Under the pieces are notes generated by a model. It saw only the letters and a program-made list of their open reading frames with translations. It did no database searches and was not told the DNA's origin. From positions 1 through 24,940 of the IMG/VR virus record IMGVR_UViG_3300018080_000567: a stretch of 24,940 bases of DNA. One strand, given 5' to 3'. Positions 1-7,693 of the stretch are shown one piece after another (position 1 is the stretch's first letter; each line of letters begins with the position of its first letter). Made by a program: the position numbers and the translations under genes. This DNA comes from a virus.

Positions 1-1319
1 CTGAATTTATCGGCATCATACTGAGTGATACGAGCGACGATATTGGCCGTGATGGCGGTAGCTGTGAATTCTGATCCGGCACGACCTGAAACGGCACAAA
101 TCGAGTCTTTATTAGTTTTAGTGTTCTCAATTGTGACTACCAACGACTTGGCATCTTCAAAACAAACATAGTCATCAAAGTTTCCAAAAAGGACTTCGTT
201 GTTTTTCGCTACCAATAAAGAACTCGAATCATAAACAGGAGTTTGAGGAGCTGAGAAATCTAGTGGGTCGTCACCTTCATATGAAGTGGCCCCTGTATCA
301 TCAGCAGCAGTTGAGAAACCGATTTTGTCGGCGATTGTGTTGGCGGTGTTTGTTCCCGTGTTCCACAAAAGAGTGAAAAGGGTCGATGTAGACGTGGCAA
401 TGGTGTATTTCCCGTCAGAATCACTATAAGTACAAGTAATGGTTTCTGGACTAAGCCCATCCATTGCGGTCTGGATTGCAGAACTTAATTCATGGGGATC
501 TTTATAGAACTGAGCAGTTACCTGAGCGGCGTATGTTCCGGTGTCATCTGTAAAATCGATATAGATATCAGAAGAAGTGATCTCGATTCCGTCATAGAAG
601 TACTCGTTTCCTTCTACCGTGAAAGCAACGTTGACAGCTTCACCGGCAGTGGCCGTGATTTCCATAGTTGTTGGACGACTTCCGGCCATCATCTCGGTGA
701 AACCACCATTTCCTCGGTAGTACCAAGTTGAGAATGTCTTATGACCTGTAGTTGTAGGCTTATAGAAAACCGCTTGACCGAGATTTACGCCTGATCCAGG
801 TGCTGCTGCTGGAGGAAGGTTAAAGCCCAAGTTAAGAGTATCGGTTGATACTGAAAAGACTGGTCGAATTCTAAATCCGTTAGTGGCGTCCTTGATCAAC
901 AAGGGTTGTCCTCTTTCAAACTCAACACCTTCACCGGCGTCTACAACAACTGTTCCCCGAGTTGTGGCATCTCCAGCAGTTGAACCACCGACTGTATCGT
1001 ACTCTGTGCCCTCAACTTCTTTGGCACCAAAACCAGCTTCAAACATAAGTCCAAAGTTTGGTTCTTGTCCTTCTACTCCTGAATGCTTCAAATAATGATT
1101 CAAACTGGCCGTAGGGTTTTCAAAACCCAGGATTGGAGCAGCTTGAACAAGTGAGTTTTGAAGCTCTTCGTTGGTAATGACCTCGAAGGCCGGTGACATC
1201 GTAAAGCCCGCCTGGAGCGCGATGTAATTGTCTGTTGCGGATGATGGAGCAACCGGAGTGCCCTCTGTTACCTCTTCGACGATGGCGCCGATGGTGCTTC
1301 TATTATTTACGTTGGCCAT
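1..1319 (-). CDS. Tail tube (major tail) protein, partial at left edge
   Basis: The reading frame opens at ATG 1319 and stays open to the left edge, giving 439 codons without a stop, so the C-terminus is missing. The start MANVNNRSTIGAIVEEVTEG followed by TPVAPSS is typical of siphovirus tail tube proteins. Later beta-rich stretches such as TTMEITATAGEAVNVAFTVE and EYFYDGIEITSSDIYIDF also fit the tube beta-sandwich. A central insertion carries a dodecapeptide-like patch, IADKIGFSTAAD with GDDPLDFSAPQ, as in elaborated tube proteins. It lies directly downstream of the tail-terminator candidate, the usual place for the tube gene. It should polymerise into hexameric rings forming the tail lumen. 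The family call rests on motif style and position and is fairly sure. The exact subfamily is not determined. Confidence 0.75.
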   Translation of the reverse strand, partial: MANVNNRSTIGAIVEEVTEGTPVAPSSATDNYIALQAGFTMSPAFEVITNEELQNSLVQAAPILGFENPTASLNHYLKHSGVEGQEPNFGLMFEAGFGAKEVEGTEYDTVGGSTAGDATTRGTVVVDAGEGVEFERGQPLLIKDATNGFRIRPVFSVSTDTLNLGFNLPPAAAPGSGVNLGQAVFYKPTTTGHKTFSTWYYRGNGGFTEMMAGSRPTTMEITATAGEAVNVAFTVEGNEYFYDGIEITSSDIYIDFTDDTGTYAAQVTAQFYKDPHELSSAIQTAMDGLSPETITCTYSDSDGKYTIATSTSTLFTLLWNTGTNTANTIADKIGFSTAADDTGATSYEGDDPLDFSAPQTPVYDSSSLLVAKNNEVLFGNFDDYVCFEDAKSLVVTIENTKTNKDSICAVSGRAGSEFTATAITANIVARITQYDADKF

Positions 1320-1328
1320 ATATCCCCC

Positions 1329-1784
1329 TTAAAACGCTTCGTTAATTCTTACAAATAAGCTTGTCTCGTAAAACAAAAAGTTGTTCTTTCCGCTATAGAT
1401 AAACCCGATAGGATCGGCAGAACCGAGTTGAACCTGCTCGATTGTGTCAGGTGACCCGCTATTATCTACATCGTAAAAAAAACTCTCCAGAGTGAACATA
1501 TCTTCCTCCAGATTTTTAATTATTGTATCAACTTTTACGACGTCTGACTCTAGTCGTGTCAATTCCCTCGTGAAAGTGATCCGAAATGTGTGCTCTTGAG
1601 TGAATTTGTCACAAAGTTGGTCTTCAATAAAGGTATGACCGGAGGTTCTTATCCCGTAGGAGTCTGAAAGTAGGTTATCCTTGTTATCCACGAGAGAATA
1701 TGGGTTAGGTATCCGCTTCTTTGTAGGGTAGAGAATCCCTAATTGAGTGACAAAATAGTCAAATGCGGTTGATATCTTACTCAT
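1329..1784 (-). CDS. Putative tail terminator / tail completion protein
   Basis: A 151-aa protein starting MSKISTAFDYFVTQLG. The ATG overlaps the stop of the upstream connector gene as ATGA, showing translational coupling, and the next gene downstream is the tail tube. The N-terminal helix followed by alternating beta strands (FRITFTREL, FIYSGKNNFLFYETSLFVRI) fits the small alpha/beta fold of tail terminators, which cap the tail and join it to the head. Length and position also fit. No catalytic motif is visible. The function is inferred from position and size, not from a diagnostic motif. Confidence 0.5.
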   Translation of the reverse strand: MSKISTAFDYFVTQLGILYPTKKRIPNPYSLVDNKDNLLSDSYGIRTSGHTFIEDQLCDKFTQEHTFRITFTRELTRLESDVVKVDTIIKNLEEDMFTLESFFYDVDNSGSPDTIEQVQLGSADPIGFIYSGKNNFLFYETSLFVRINEAF

Positions 1785-2647
1785 CGCTTCATGAACCCTT
1801 GTCGAGCACCCGCCTCACCCCGTGAAAGAATGCCATCATTGTTTAAATCGACGTCATAAATACTCGAATTGAGTCGTGACTGATATTCATTTCTTGCCTG
1901 GGTGCGGTTGTCTATATAGTCATCACCAAAAGAGGTGAAAATCAACTCGGCAGCTTTTGAGACAGTGGCGAGGGTAAACGTGTTTCTCTCAAGGATTTGC
2001 CCCTTGGAGCTGATAACGTTTTGCTTTTTTAGGTCTTGGACCAAAATCTCAGAGGCCTTTACACATTGCTCTTCCCAGTCGGTTTTTCCTGACTCGAAGG
2101 CGTCGAGGACGTTTGATCTGAGCAGATCCGGGTATTCGGCCCTAATGTCGTCGTCGTCACAGAACTTTTGCCCGATCCAGTCGAGGACTGTGGACGGTGT
2201 AAGATCATTCGCAAAAGATACTCGAACCCAATACTTGTCATAAACAATGGTTTCTCCTGATTGGTGTTGATTTCTACCATTAGAGAACTCAACATTTCCA
2301 GCAGCGTCGTATTTGCAGTCCGCTATTTCCCAGGCGTCGTTGATATTGGGAGTAAAGGTGACATATCCCGACTGGGTAAAAGCATCGGTCTCATCAAAGG
2401 TTTCTACCGCTTCCGCCCAGGTGTTGGTGCTTCCAGAGAAATATTCAACCTTTAGGCCCGTACTCACAACGCTTGGAGTGGAGAGTTTTACAAAGAAGTG
2501 ATTGAACGCACCAATATTGCCAATATAAAAATAGTCTTCAGCGGCCACAAAACTAAATGTGCGAGTACCGTTACGGTAGCGGTTAATAAGATTCGAGATA
2601 TCATCGATGATGTCGTTATCTGAATATAAAACACGGGTAAATCTCAT
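1781..2647 (-). CDS. Head-tail connector-like protein with N-terminal beta domain and C-terminal EF-hand loop
   Basis: 288 aa. Residues about 20-165 are beta-rich, with stretches such as DYFYIGNIGAFNHFFVKLS and YDKYWVRVSFA, and resemble a virion surface or adaptor sandwich. Residues about 170-262 are helical (LLRSNVLDAFESGKTDWEEQ and AAELIFTSFGDDYIDNRTQA), in the style of gp6/gp36-like head completion proteins. Residues 267-278, DLNNDGILSRGE, form a complete EF-hand loop with D1, N3, D5, G6, L8 and E12, so calcium binding is plausible. The start overlaps the stop of the hydrolase gene upstream as ATGA, and its own stop overlaps the tail-terminator start. A connector role in joining portal to tail is inferred. 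The beta domain looks like a fusion to the connector core. Confidence 0.5.
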   Translation of the reverse strand: MRFTRVLYSDNDIIDDISNLINRYRNGTRTFSFVAAEDYFYIGNIGAFNHFFVKLSTPSVVSTGLKVEYFSGSTNTWAEAVETFDETDAFTQSGYVTFTPNINDAWEIADCKYDAAGNVEFSNGRNQHQSGETIVYDKYWVRVSFANDLTPSTVLDWIGQKFCDDDDIRAEYPDLLRSNVLDAFESGKTDWEEQCVKASEILVQDLKKQNVISSKGQILERNTFTLATVSKAAELIFTSFGDDYIDNRTQARNEYQSRLNSSIYDVDLNNDGILSRGEAGARQGFMKR

Positions 2648-3225
2648 TTGTGATCCTCACTTTTTATCAACTCTCCACGAGATTTAAAGAATTCGTAGAG
2701 ATCCATAGGAGTCACAGTTTCCGCTCCCATTATTTGCGTAGGTTCAAAGTTATGCTTGTACTCCATTATATGCGTTTGGTAACAATGATTCACCAATTCA
2801 GAGCAGTAAAAAGCGTTTACACCTGCCTCGAAATAGTAGTCATACGGCAGTCCAATAAATCTCCTGGCATAATTTCCCGCATCAAGCCTCTCGTCTTCAG
2901 TGCCAATTCTGGGGCGAATAAGCATCACGTAATCCTTTGAAAAGAGAAACTTTGCTAAGGATTTCATAACAACCCCCTCGGCAATTGATTCAACTATCAT
3001 AGGAGGAGTGAACTCTTCTGAGGTGGTGACAATTGCCGAGTGGGTATATTCCCCCGGAATGAAAAAATTGGATAACTCGTACCGCCTTTTAGAGAGGAGA
3101 ATATCTCCAGGCCTAACCTTCTTTTCAATGTAGGAGTAAAAGGGATCATCAACTTTGCGGTGAATGGAAAGCTTCCCTAATAAATGAGTAAATGGATACG
3201 CAAATTTCAGGAGAGCTTTCCTCAT
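2644..3225 (-). CDS. YiiX/YebB-like permuted NlpC/P60 cysteine hydrolase (peptidase C92-like)
   Basis: 193 aa. The motifs appear in the circularly permuted order typical of the YiiX/YaeF group: RPGDILLSKRR at about 38-48, catalytic His62 in EYTHSAIV, Glu79 in IVES, then Cys141 in FYCSELVNHCYQ. Related enzymes cleave amide bonds in peptidoglycan peptides or lipid-linked substrates. The N-terminal 25 residues are basic and mildly hydrophobic but do not form a clear signal peptide. The gene sits between a TIM-barrel glycosidase-like gene and the connector gene, so it may be a virion-carried enzyme helping local envelope penetration. The fold call is good. The substrate is unknown. Confidence 0.72.
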   Translation of the reverse strand: MRKALLKFAYPFTHLLGKLSIHRKVDDPFYSYIEKKVRPGDILLSKRRYELSNFFIPGEYTHSAIVTTSEEFTPPMIVESIAEGVVMKSLAKFLFSKDYVMLIRPRIGTEDERLDAGNYARRFIGLPYDYYFEAGVNAFYCSELVNHCYQTHIMEYKHNFEPTQIMGAETVTPMDLYEFFKSRGELIKSEDHK

Positions 3226-3233
3226 AAAGTATC

Positions 3234-4205
3234 CTAGTATTTGGTAATCGTGCTTGTCTCACTGCTTGCGGTGAAATCGAGCTCAAACTTACCGTGTGTT
3301 GAGTATCTAAAATACTTATTCGCATCAGATTGGACATCATAAACTTCGTTATGCTCCATAATTCCCTCTACATCGGGACGAGTCCACATTTTGACAGCGG
3401 CAGAACTAGCACCGTGTAGGGTATTGGAACTTCCATGAGCATCAGCATCGGCCATAATGGAAGCGACATAAGTAAAATCAAACTTTGCTTGTCCGTTGAC
3501 GTCGGCATCATCAATTTGACAGAGAGTAGCGACATTAATCGGATCTTCCGCCACAACCTCGGCAATCGCCTCAAGTCTTGATTTCCACTGAGCAGCAGCT
3601 TCGTATTGAAGTGCTCCGCCACCGCCAAATGGGCCGTAACTAAAACTCTCCAAGAGATACCAGTCACAGTTATTAAGCTCTGACTCTAGCTCGTCTGGGT
3701 TATAAGTAGAATTAGGATAAGAGGCATCATTCTCAGTTCCAAGAACATGCTTAGGGTTCCAAGCGTTGATAAAGCATACCTTGGCATATCCCAACCCGTG
3801 AACAAATCTCACTCGGTCATTAAAGTCTTTTCTTTTCTTTCCATAGTCATAGCCAGACTCGTCAAAGAATATTCCATCAACTTCTAAGTCATCCCAGCGA
3901 CGTGCTTTGTAACAAAAGTCACCAAAATCAAGGTTTTCATCATACCCACCGGCACGAGCTGACCCTTGTTGTTTAGTTGAGACATATCCATAGATTTTAC
4001 ACCCAGGATTTAGCTCATAAATTCTCGGGATAATGACCTGAGTGTTGGCGTAATCCGCATGCCCTGGGTCTTGGACTCCATCACCGAGGACAATCATCGA
4101 GTACTGCGCCATATCCTGAGCGACTTTCTCATTAACCCAACCATTGGCGCTAGAATTGAACGAATTTGGGTAACCATAATAAAACAATACATTTAAAGGT
4201 TTCAT
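3234..4205 (-). CDS. GH114 / spherulin-4-like TIM-barrel glycosidase
   Basis: 323 aa, preceded by a strong GGAGG 6 nt before ATG. Motifs of the spherulin-4/GH114 type barrel occur in order: VLFYYGYP at the first strand, CKIYGYVSTKQQ at about 69-80, the acidic strand VDGIFFDESGYDYG at about 109-122 with D115/E116 as likely catalytic residues, and KVCFINAWNP at about 142-151. GH114 members include endo-alpha-1,4-polygalactosaminidases. Here the target could be a host capsule or exopolysaccharide. The last 60 residues are a separate beta-rich tail. There is no signal peptide, and it lies inside the virion structural operon next to a cysteine hydrolase, which suggests a particle-associated depolymerase. 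The fold is moderately sure, the activity is inferred. Confidence 0.6.
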   Translation of the reverse strand: MKPLNVLFYYGYPNSFNSSANGWVNEKVAQDMAQYSMIVLGDGVQDPGHADYANTQVIIPRIYELNPGCKIYGYVSTKQQGSARAGGYDENLDFGDFCYKARRWDDLEVDGIFFDESGYDYGKKRKDFNDRVRFVHGLGYAKVCFINAWNPKHVLGTENDASYPNSTYNPDELESELNNCDWYLLESFSYGPFGGGGALQYEAAAQWKSRLEAIAEVVAEDPINVATLCQIDDADVNGQAKFDFTYVASIMADADAHGSSNTLHGASSAAVKMWTRPDVEGIMEHNEVYDVQSDANKYFRYSTHGKFELDFTASSETSTITKY

Positions 4206-4214
4206 AGATCCTCC

Positions 4215-4814
4215 TTAATAAAGCAACCATCTGGAAACTGTAACCGAGTAATCTGCTGCGGTCGTTGCGCTATTTCCTATAAGGTTTTTCCATTGTTGCA
4301 GGAGAGTTATGGCGTTTGAAACATCGGCGGCGGTAACTTGGGAGCCTGGTACAATGCGCTGACTGTCCAATACGGCGACAATGTCCCCGATTTCGTTATC
4401 AAAATAGATTTGCTCATTTTCTTTTGCTCTCAAGTAAAGAGAGTGGCAATTAGTGGCGAACTCTTTTGTTTTTCGACCAAATTCCTCAACGGGTTCGGAG
4501 AGTTTAGTGGGTGTTCTCTCATCGTTTCCGTAAAGTGAGCGCATAATAGTCTGGAGATAATCCGCTGTGGTCAGTGCCGAGTTTTGGAAAAACTTATCAA
4601 CCTGCTCGGCAAAAGTGAGCATGTTTACCAATTCGTCCTTGGTGTTTTTTGTCTCTATTGTGGCGGCGTCTGATCCAAGTAAGGGGGATAAATCCGATGA
4701 AACTGACTCTTTCCAGTACATGTCGGAGATATCTTTTGCTTCAAACTGGAGCGCATTAAACTCTTTCATCATTAAAATTAGGTTTGTTTCTAAAAGCTTT
4801 GTTGAGACGATCAT
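4215..4814 (-). CDS. Hypothetical structural-operon protein, helical
   Basis: 199 aa, starting one base after the stop of the preceding gene, so almost certainly coupled. The protein is mainly helical (MIVSTKLLETNLILMMKEFN, LVNMLTFAEQVDKFFQN, DVSNAITLLQQWKNLIG). It contains a repeated phrase: NSALTTADYLQTIMRSLYGN at about 97-116 and NSATTAADYSVTVSRWLLY near the C-terminus, which points to an internal duplication of about 90 residues. I do not recognise the family. Its place among virion genes suggests a head- or neck-associated protein. Confidence 0.6.
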   Translation of the reverse strand: MIVSTKLLETNLILMMKEFNALQFEAKDISDMYWKESVSSDLSPLLGSDAATIETKNTKDELVNMLTFAEQVDKFFQNSALTTADYLQTIMRSLYGNDERTPTKLSEPVEEFGRKTKEFATNCHSLYLRAKENEQIYFDNEIGDIVAVLDSQRIVPGSQVTAADVSNAITLLQQWKNLIGNSATTAADYSVTVSRWLLY

Positions 4815-4815
4815 T

Positions 4816-5370
4816 TTATGTGGCCTTTGTAATAAATGTTACTCTTCTGTCTACTCTTCTTGTCCCGCCTACAGTTTTCCTACACTCAATTAAAACACTG
4901 GTGTTAAAGCATATTGGGCTTGTGGGGCAAAATTCAAAAATCTCATTGCTTCCAGTGACGTTAAAGCCAAGTGTGTTACAGATGATTTTTGTATAGCCAA
5001 TAGAGACTAAGGTGTTGACAGGAATATTAAATATTTCTTCACCATCTATGGTGAGTTTTATCTCAATATCGTCGTTGTTAAAGTCATGGATAAATCCATG
5101 AAACTTGCCACTACCAGAATAAGAATACGTTGACGCAAATGATGTCGTGAGCGTCTGAGCGGTTTCTGATGTCTCAATTCTATATTTCGAAGAAAAGCAA
5201 CCAACGGCCTTTTCCCCTTCGAGGTCTTCTGTTACCTCTGCAATGACTTCTAGTGCCGTCTTTCCACCGGAGGTTGTGCCAAGCTCTGCAACGTTGGCAG
5301 AGCCGCTTTCTCCAATGGCGACGACAGAATTGTCATTGTCATCTGTTCTATTAGAGTCAAAAATCGACAT
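4816..5370 (-). CDS. Hypothetical beta-rich virion protein
   Basis: 184 aa with a GGAGAC ribosome-binding site ending 5 nt before the ATG, overlapping the end of the 63-aa gene by 14 bases. The N-terminal 50 residues are polar and low in complexity (SIFDSNRTDDNDNS), and the rest alternates short beta strands (GKFHGFIHDF, IEIKLTIDGEEIFNIPV) with several cysteines. This looks like a particle surface or tail-associated beta-sandwich. No enzyme motif is visible and I do not recognise the family. Confidence 0.6.
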   Translation of the reverse strand: MSIFDSNRTDDNDNSVVAIGESGSANVAELGTTSGGKTALEVIAEVTEDLEGEKAVGCFSSKYRIETSETAQTLTTSFASTYSYSGSGKFHGFIHDFNNDDIEIKLTIDGEEIFNIPVNTLVSIGYTKIICNTLGFNVTGSNEIFEFCPTSPICFNTSVLIECRKTVGGTRRVDRRVTFITKAT

Positions 5371-5548
5371 GATCTGTCTCCATGGCCCTTTCCTCTTCTT
5401 CTGGTTTGCTTAAAATCTTCAACCAGCTTTCTAAACCCGCCATGGTTTCTTTCAAAACGTCAAATTCCCTGACGCCCATTTCGTATTTGGCCTTTTTTAA
5501 AAAAACCAAAGAATTCCCAAGATGTCTCTTTTTTTCTTTCTCGTTCAT
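5357..5548 (-). CDS. Small helical hypothetical protein
   Basis: 63 aa, highly charged and helical (MNEKEKKRHLGNSLVFLKKA, FDVLKETMAGLESWLKILS). It lies between the fibre-like protein and the beta-rich protein in the same orientation, and its 3' end overlaps the next start by 14 bases, as expected for an operon gene. Its ATG stands only 8 nt after the T-run of a hairpin, with GGTG as a weak ribosome-binding site. Function unknown. Confidence 0.55.
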   Translation of the reverse strand: MNEKEKKRHLGNSLVFLKKAKYEMGVREFDVLKETMAGLESWLKILSKPEEEERAMETDHVDF

Positions 5549-5553
5549 GTTTC

Positions 5554-5577
5554 ACCAAAAAAAGGGGGTTGCCCCCC
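5554..5577 (-). terminator. Intrinsic terminator-like hairpin with T7 run
   Basis: Read on the minus strand this is GGGGGG-CAA-CCCCC followed by seven T. It sits just after the stop of the 298-aa gene (5585) and just before the start of the 63-aa gene (5548). The stem is only five G-C pairs, but the T-run is immediate. Leaky termination or RNA 3'-end protection would lower expression of the downstream genes relative to the capsid genes. Confidence 0.6.
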
Positions 5578-5584
5578 TCGTAAG

Positions 5585-6481
5585 TTATGCAGCTTCGATT
5601 ACTCGAATATCTTGTGACCCAGATGGAGCAATTGCCCAAACATCAAGTGCTTCTCCAAACTCAAAAGTCATTGAAGCGCCCTTGGGAATTCGGATTCCAT
5701 TGGCCGTTGTTACGGTATTGGCCTCACCAACATAAATAGGTTGAGATCCCTGGTTTTGGATGATGACTGATTTTCTACCGGCCAAAGGTGTGGCGGCCAA
5801 TTCAAGTGCAGTTGTCGCAATTGTGGCGGTTGATGTTTGCCATCCTACGTTGTGCGAGTCGTTAGTGAAAACTCTTCGATAAAGGTCACCGAGAAGATCA
5901 AAACGATCACCAGTGGCAGAAAGTGCGCCAAGAGCTGAAGCAGTCGTTACGCCTCGACCACCGACCTTGATAGGGTTTCCCGAATCGGCATCGTCATCAG
6001 CTACTGAAGAAGTGAGATCAGCAGCAACTTTTAACTCTCCGTCGTTATTAAAAACGAGAGGATGAGCGTCTCCGTCGGCAGAAACGGGTGATCCACCGGC
6101 ATCTTGACGTACACCGTAAAGAGAAAAGCCATATCCACCACCAAAAGCGGCATCATTTTGCTCAAGATCAACGAGGTTAGTCTCGTCACCAATAGCGATT
6201 GAGTCTTGAGTGTTTACCAAGTCACGGATGTCGATATCAGTTCCCGAAACAGTAACAGAAGAGCCTGAAACATCGACTGAGTCGGTTGCAAATGCCAAAT
6301 CTCTGATATCAAGATCAGTGGCCGTTACAACAAGTGAGGCGTTGGCGATGTTGACATCGAGCGCCCCGGCAGTGTCATCTATTACAGTCCCAGATGACGA
6401 GATAATATAAGCACCGACCGCATGCGGTTCTGTGGGCGCTGTAGGATCGAATTCTAATTGATCAAGTGTAATTCCTGACAT
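5585..6481 (-). CDS. Fibre-like virion surface protein with repeat stalk and paralogous C-terminal domain
   Basis: 298 aa. Residues about 45-100 contain two copies of a beta repeat: VTATDLDIRDLAFATDSVDV and VSGTDIDIRDLVNTQDSIAI. A middle region (about 105-210) is glycine- and aspartate-rich. The last 80 residues (ELAATPLAGRKSVIIQNQGS, then IYVGEANTVTTANGIRIPKG) match the C-terminal domain of the 143-aa gene two positions upstream, so the two are paralogous. The stalk repeats suggest an elongated fibre or head-decorating spike. There is no cleavage or catalytic motif. A GGGGG ribosome-binding site lies near the ATG. Structural role inferred. Confidence 0.6.
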   Translation of the reverse strand: MSGITLDQLEFDPTAPTEPHAVGAYIISSSGTVIDDTAGALDVNIANASLVVTATDLDIRDLAFATDSVDVSGSSVTVSGTDIDIRDLVNTQDSIAIGDETNLVDLEQNDAAFGGGYGFSLYGVRQDAGGSPVSADGDAHPLVFNNDGELKVAADLTSSVADDDADSGNPIKVGGRGVTTASALGALSATGDRFDLLGDLYRRVFTNDSHNVGWQTSTATIATTALELAATPLAGRKSVIIQNQGSQPIYVGEANTVTTANGIRIPKGASMTFEFGEALDVWAIAPSGSQDIRVIEAA

Positions 6482-6493
6482 GGTTTCCCCCTT

Positions 6494-6811
6494 CTATGTC
6501 CAGTACATAATCTCAATTGTAACGGAGGTCTTGTTTGTCTGCATGTAAATCGTTGGAGATATTGCGTTAATATTGTCTATTGAAAGGACTGCTCCTTTCT
6601 CAATGGTAAAAAAGGTTGTGCCCGACTCCCCTGTGTTAAAGGCAATCTGGACTTTTGCATTTCTCTCCCTGGCACGGATCATGAACTGTTTGATATTGCC
6701 GGTTAAGGCCTGAGAGAATTCAGTATTGGCCGTACCTGGAGAGACGGGATTAACAATTGTTGGATTTGCGGCAGGAGATACACTCCTGACCGTACCGGTT
6801 GCGACTGACAT
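6494..6811 (-). CDS. Small beta-rich virion protein, possibly of the same domain family
   Basis: 105 aa. The ATG overlaps the stop of the 143-aa gene as TAATG. The sequence alternates short beta strands (IKQFMIRARERNAKVQIAFN, TTFFTIEKGAVLSIDNI, VTIEIMYWT). The order of strands, with a phrase like FTIEKGAVLSID in the place of IRIPKGASMTFEF, resembles the C-terminal domain of its two neighbours, though identity is low by eye. It is probably a capsid- or tail-surface protein. Confidence 0.5.
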   Translation of the reverse strand: MSVATGTVRSVSPAANPTIVNPVSPGTANTEFSQALTGNIKQFMIRARERNAKVQIAFNTGESGTTFFTIEKGAVLSIDNINAISPTIYMQTNKTSVTIEIMYWT

Positions 6812-7242
6812 TAGGCCATCTCCAGGATTTTAACCTTTATAGATTTTCCTGTTTCGGCCCTTCCATAAACCGTCACATCATTTGCTATATCAAAATTAAG
6901 AGATTCTTGGGGCGGGACTTCCCACCCACTCGTTGTTCCATTGACCGCATCCGCCGTGAGGTTGATGTCGCCGATGTAAAGTGTCTCTGTGTTGTCTAGG
7001 TTGCGAATGGAAATGGAATTTCTATTATTTAGTGGTGTAGCAGGCAGGGCCGTCGCTGTATCCGTGACGTCTAAAGTTGTAATCTTTATCGCCTCGGAGA
7101 GTCCACTAAAAGTAAATTCAAGATTTCCGCTTGAGACAACCGTGCGAACCGCAACGTCATCGTTGTCGTCACCGAGAAATTTGTTAACCTCTAAATCTTT
7201 AATGCTGTCTGCATCAGCAAACTTTGCCGTTGGTCTGGTCAT
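6811..7242 (-). CDS. Beta-domain virion protein, paralogue of the 298-aa fibre C-terminus
   Basis: 143 aa. Residues about 60-143 (ATALPATPLNNRNSISIRNL, ETLYIGDINLTADAVNG, WEVPPQESLNFDI, then AETGKSIKVKILEMA) align block by block with the last 80 residues of the 298-aa protein: ATPL-NRNSI-IRN, YIGD, G-W/IP and the final hydrophobic strand ending E-A. This suggests a small decoration or fibre-tip domain. The ATG stands 9 nt after the T-run of a hairpin and has no clear ribosome-binding site, which is odd for this operon. Confidence 0.6.
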   Translation of the reverse strand: MTRPTAKFADADSIKDLEVNKFLGDDNDDVAVRTVVSSGNLEFTFSGLSEAIKITTLDVTDTATALPATPLNNRNSISIRNLDNTETLYIGDINLTADAVNGTTSGWEVPPQESLNFDIANDVTVYGRAETGKSIKVKILEMA

Positions 7243-7251
7243 ATAAAAACC

Positions 7252-7275
7252 AAAAAAAGGGGCCTAAACCCCTTT
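7252..7275 (-). terminator. Intrinsic terminator-like hairpin with T7 run
   Basis: Read on the minus strand: AAAGGGG-TTTAGG-CCCCTTTTTTT. The stem is GGGG/CCCC extended by A-T pairs and followed by a T-run. It lies directly after the stop of the 138-aa gene (7277) and 9 nt before the next start. The sequence CCCCTTTTTTTGGT is shared with the hairpin at 5554-5577. It probably gives partial termination below the major capsid and decoration genes. Confidence 0.65.
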
Positions 7276-7276
7276 C

Positions 7277-7693
7277 TTATTTTCCGTCAGACGTGCAATG
7301 AAGGATGATATCAAGCTTACCGGCCGTAAGAGCAGCAACTCCTACTTCCATAAGTAAATCTTGATTGGCAGCAGTAGCGTCTACTCTGTAAACATCATCT
7401 ACGGGTAAAAGAGCACCGGCATACTGCTCAGAATAAAGAACTGCATCTTGAGCGTTTCCACCAAAGAAGTTAGTCATATATCCGTCTACATCACCTGTAT
7501 TTCCAAGTGTAAGTGTAGGAGTTCCACCAGAAGCAAGAAGAGTTTTTACTCTGATCTCGATTTTGTGAACAATTACGCCTTCTTTTAAAGCGTTGATGTT
7601 TTTGCGCAAAGGAATTGATCCAATGGCACCGCCATCTTTGGCGAAATCATATTCAAACAAGAATGTTTGCATTTCATTTTTTGGGTGACCCAT
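7277..7693 (-). CDS. Putative capsid decoration / head protein
   Basis: 138 aa, starting MGHPKNEMQTFLFEYDFAKD and mostly beta with small residues (LASGGTPTLTLGNTGDVDG, LMEVGVAALTAGKLDIIL). GGAG precedes the ATG at normal spacing and the gene overlaps the end of the 72-aa gene by 20 bases. It is the second gene after the major capsid protein and is followed by a terminator, the usual arrangement for an abundant capsid-associated protein. A decoration role is inferred from position and composition. The family is not recognised. Confidence 0.5.
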   Translation of the reverse strand: MGHPKNEMQTFLFEYDFAKDGGAIGSIPLRKNINALKEGVIVHKIEIRVKTLLASGGTPTLTLGNTGDVDGYMTNFFGGNAQDAVLYSEQYAGALLPVDDVYRVDATAANQDLLMEVGVAALTAGKLDIILHCTSDGK

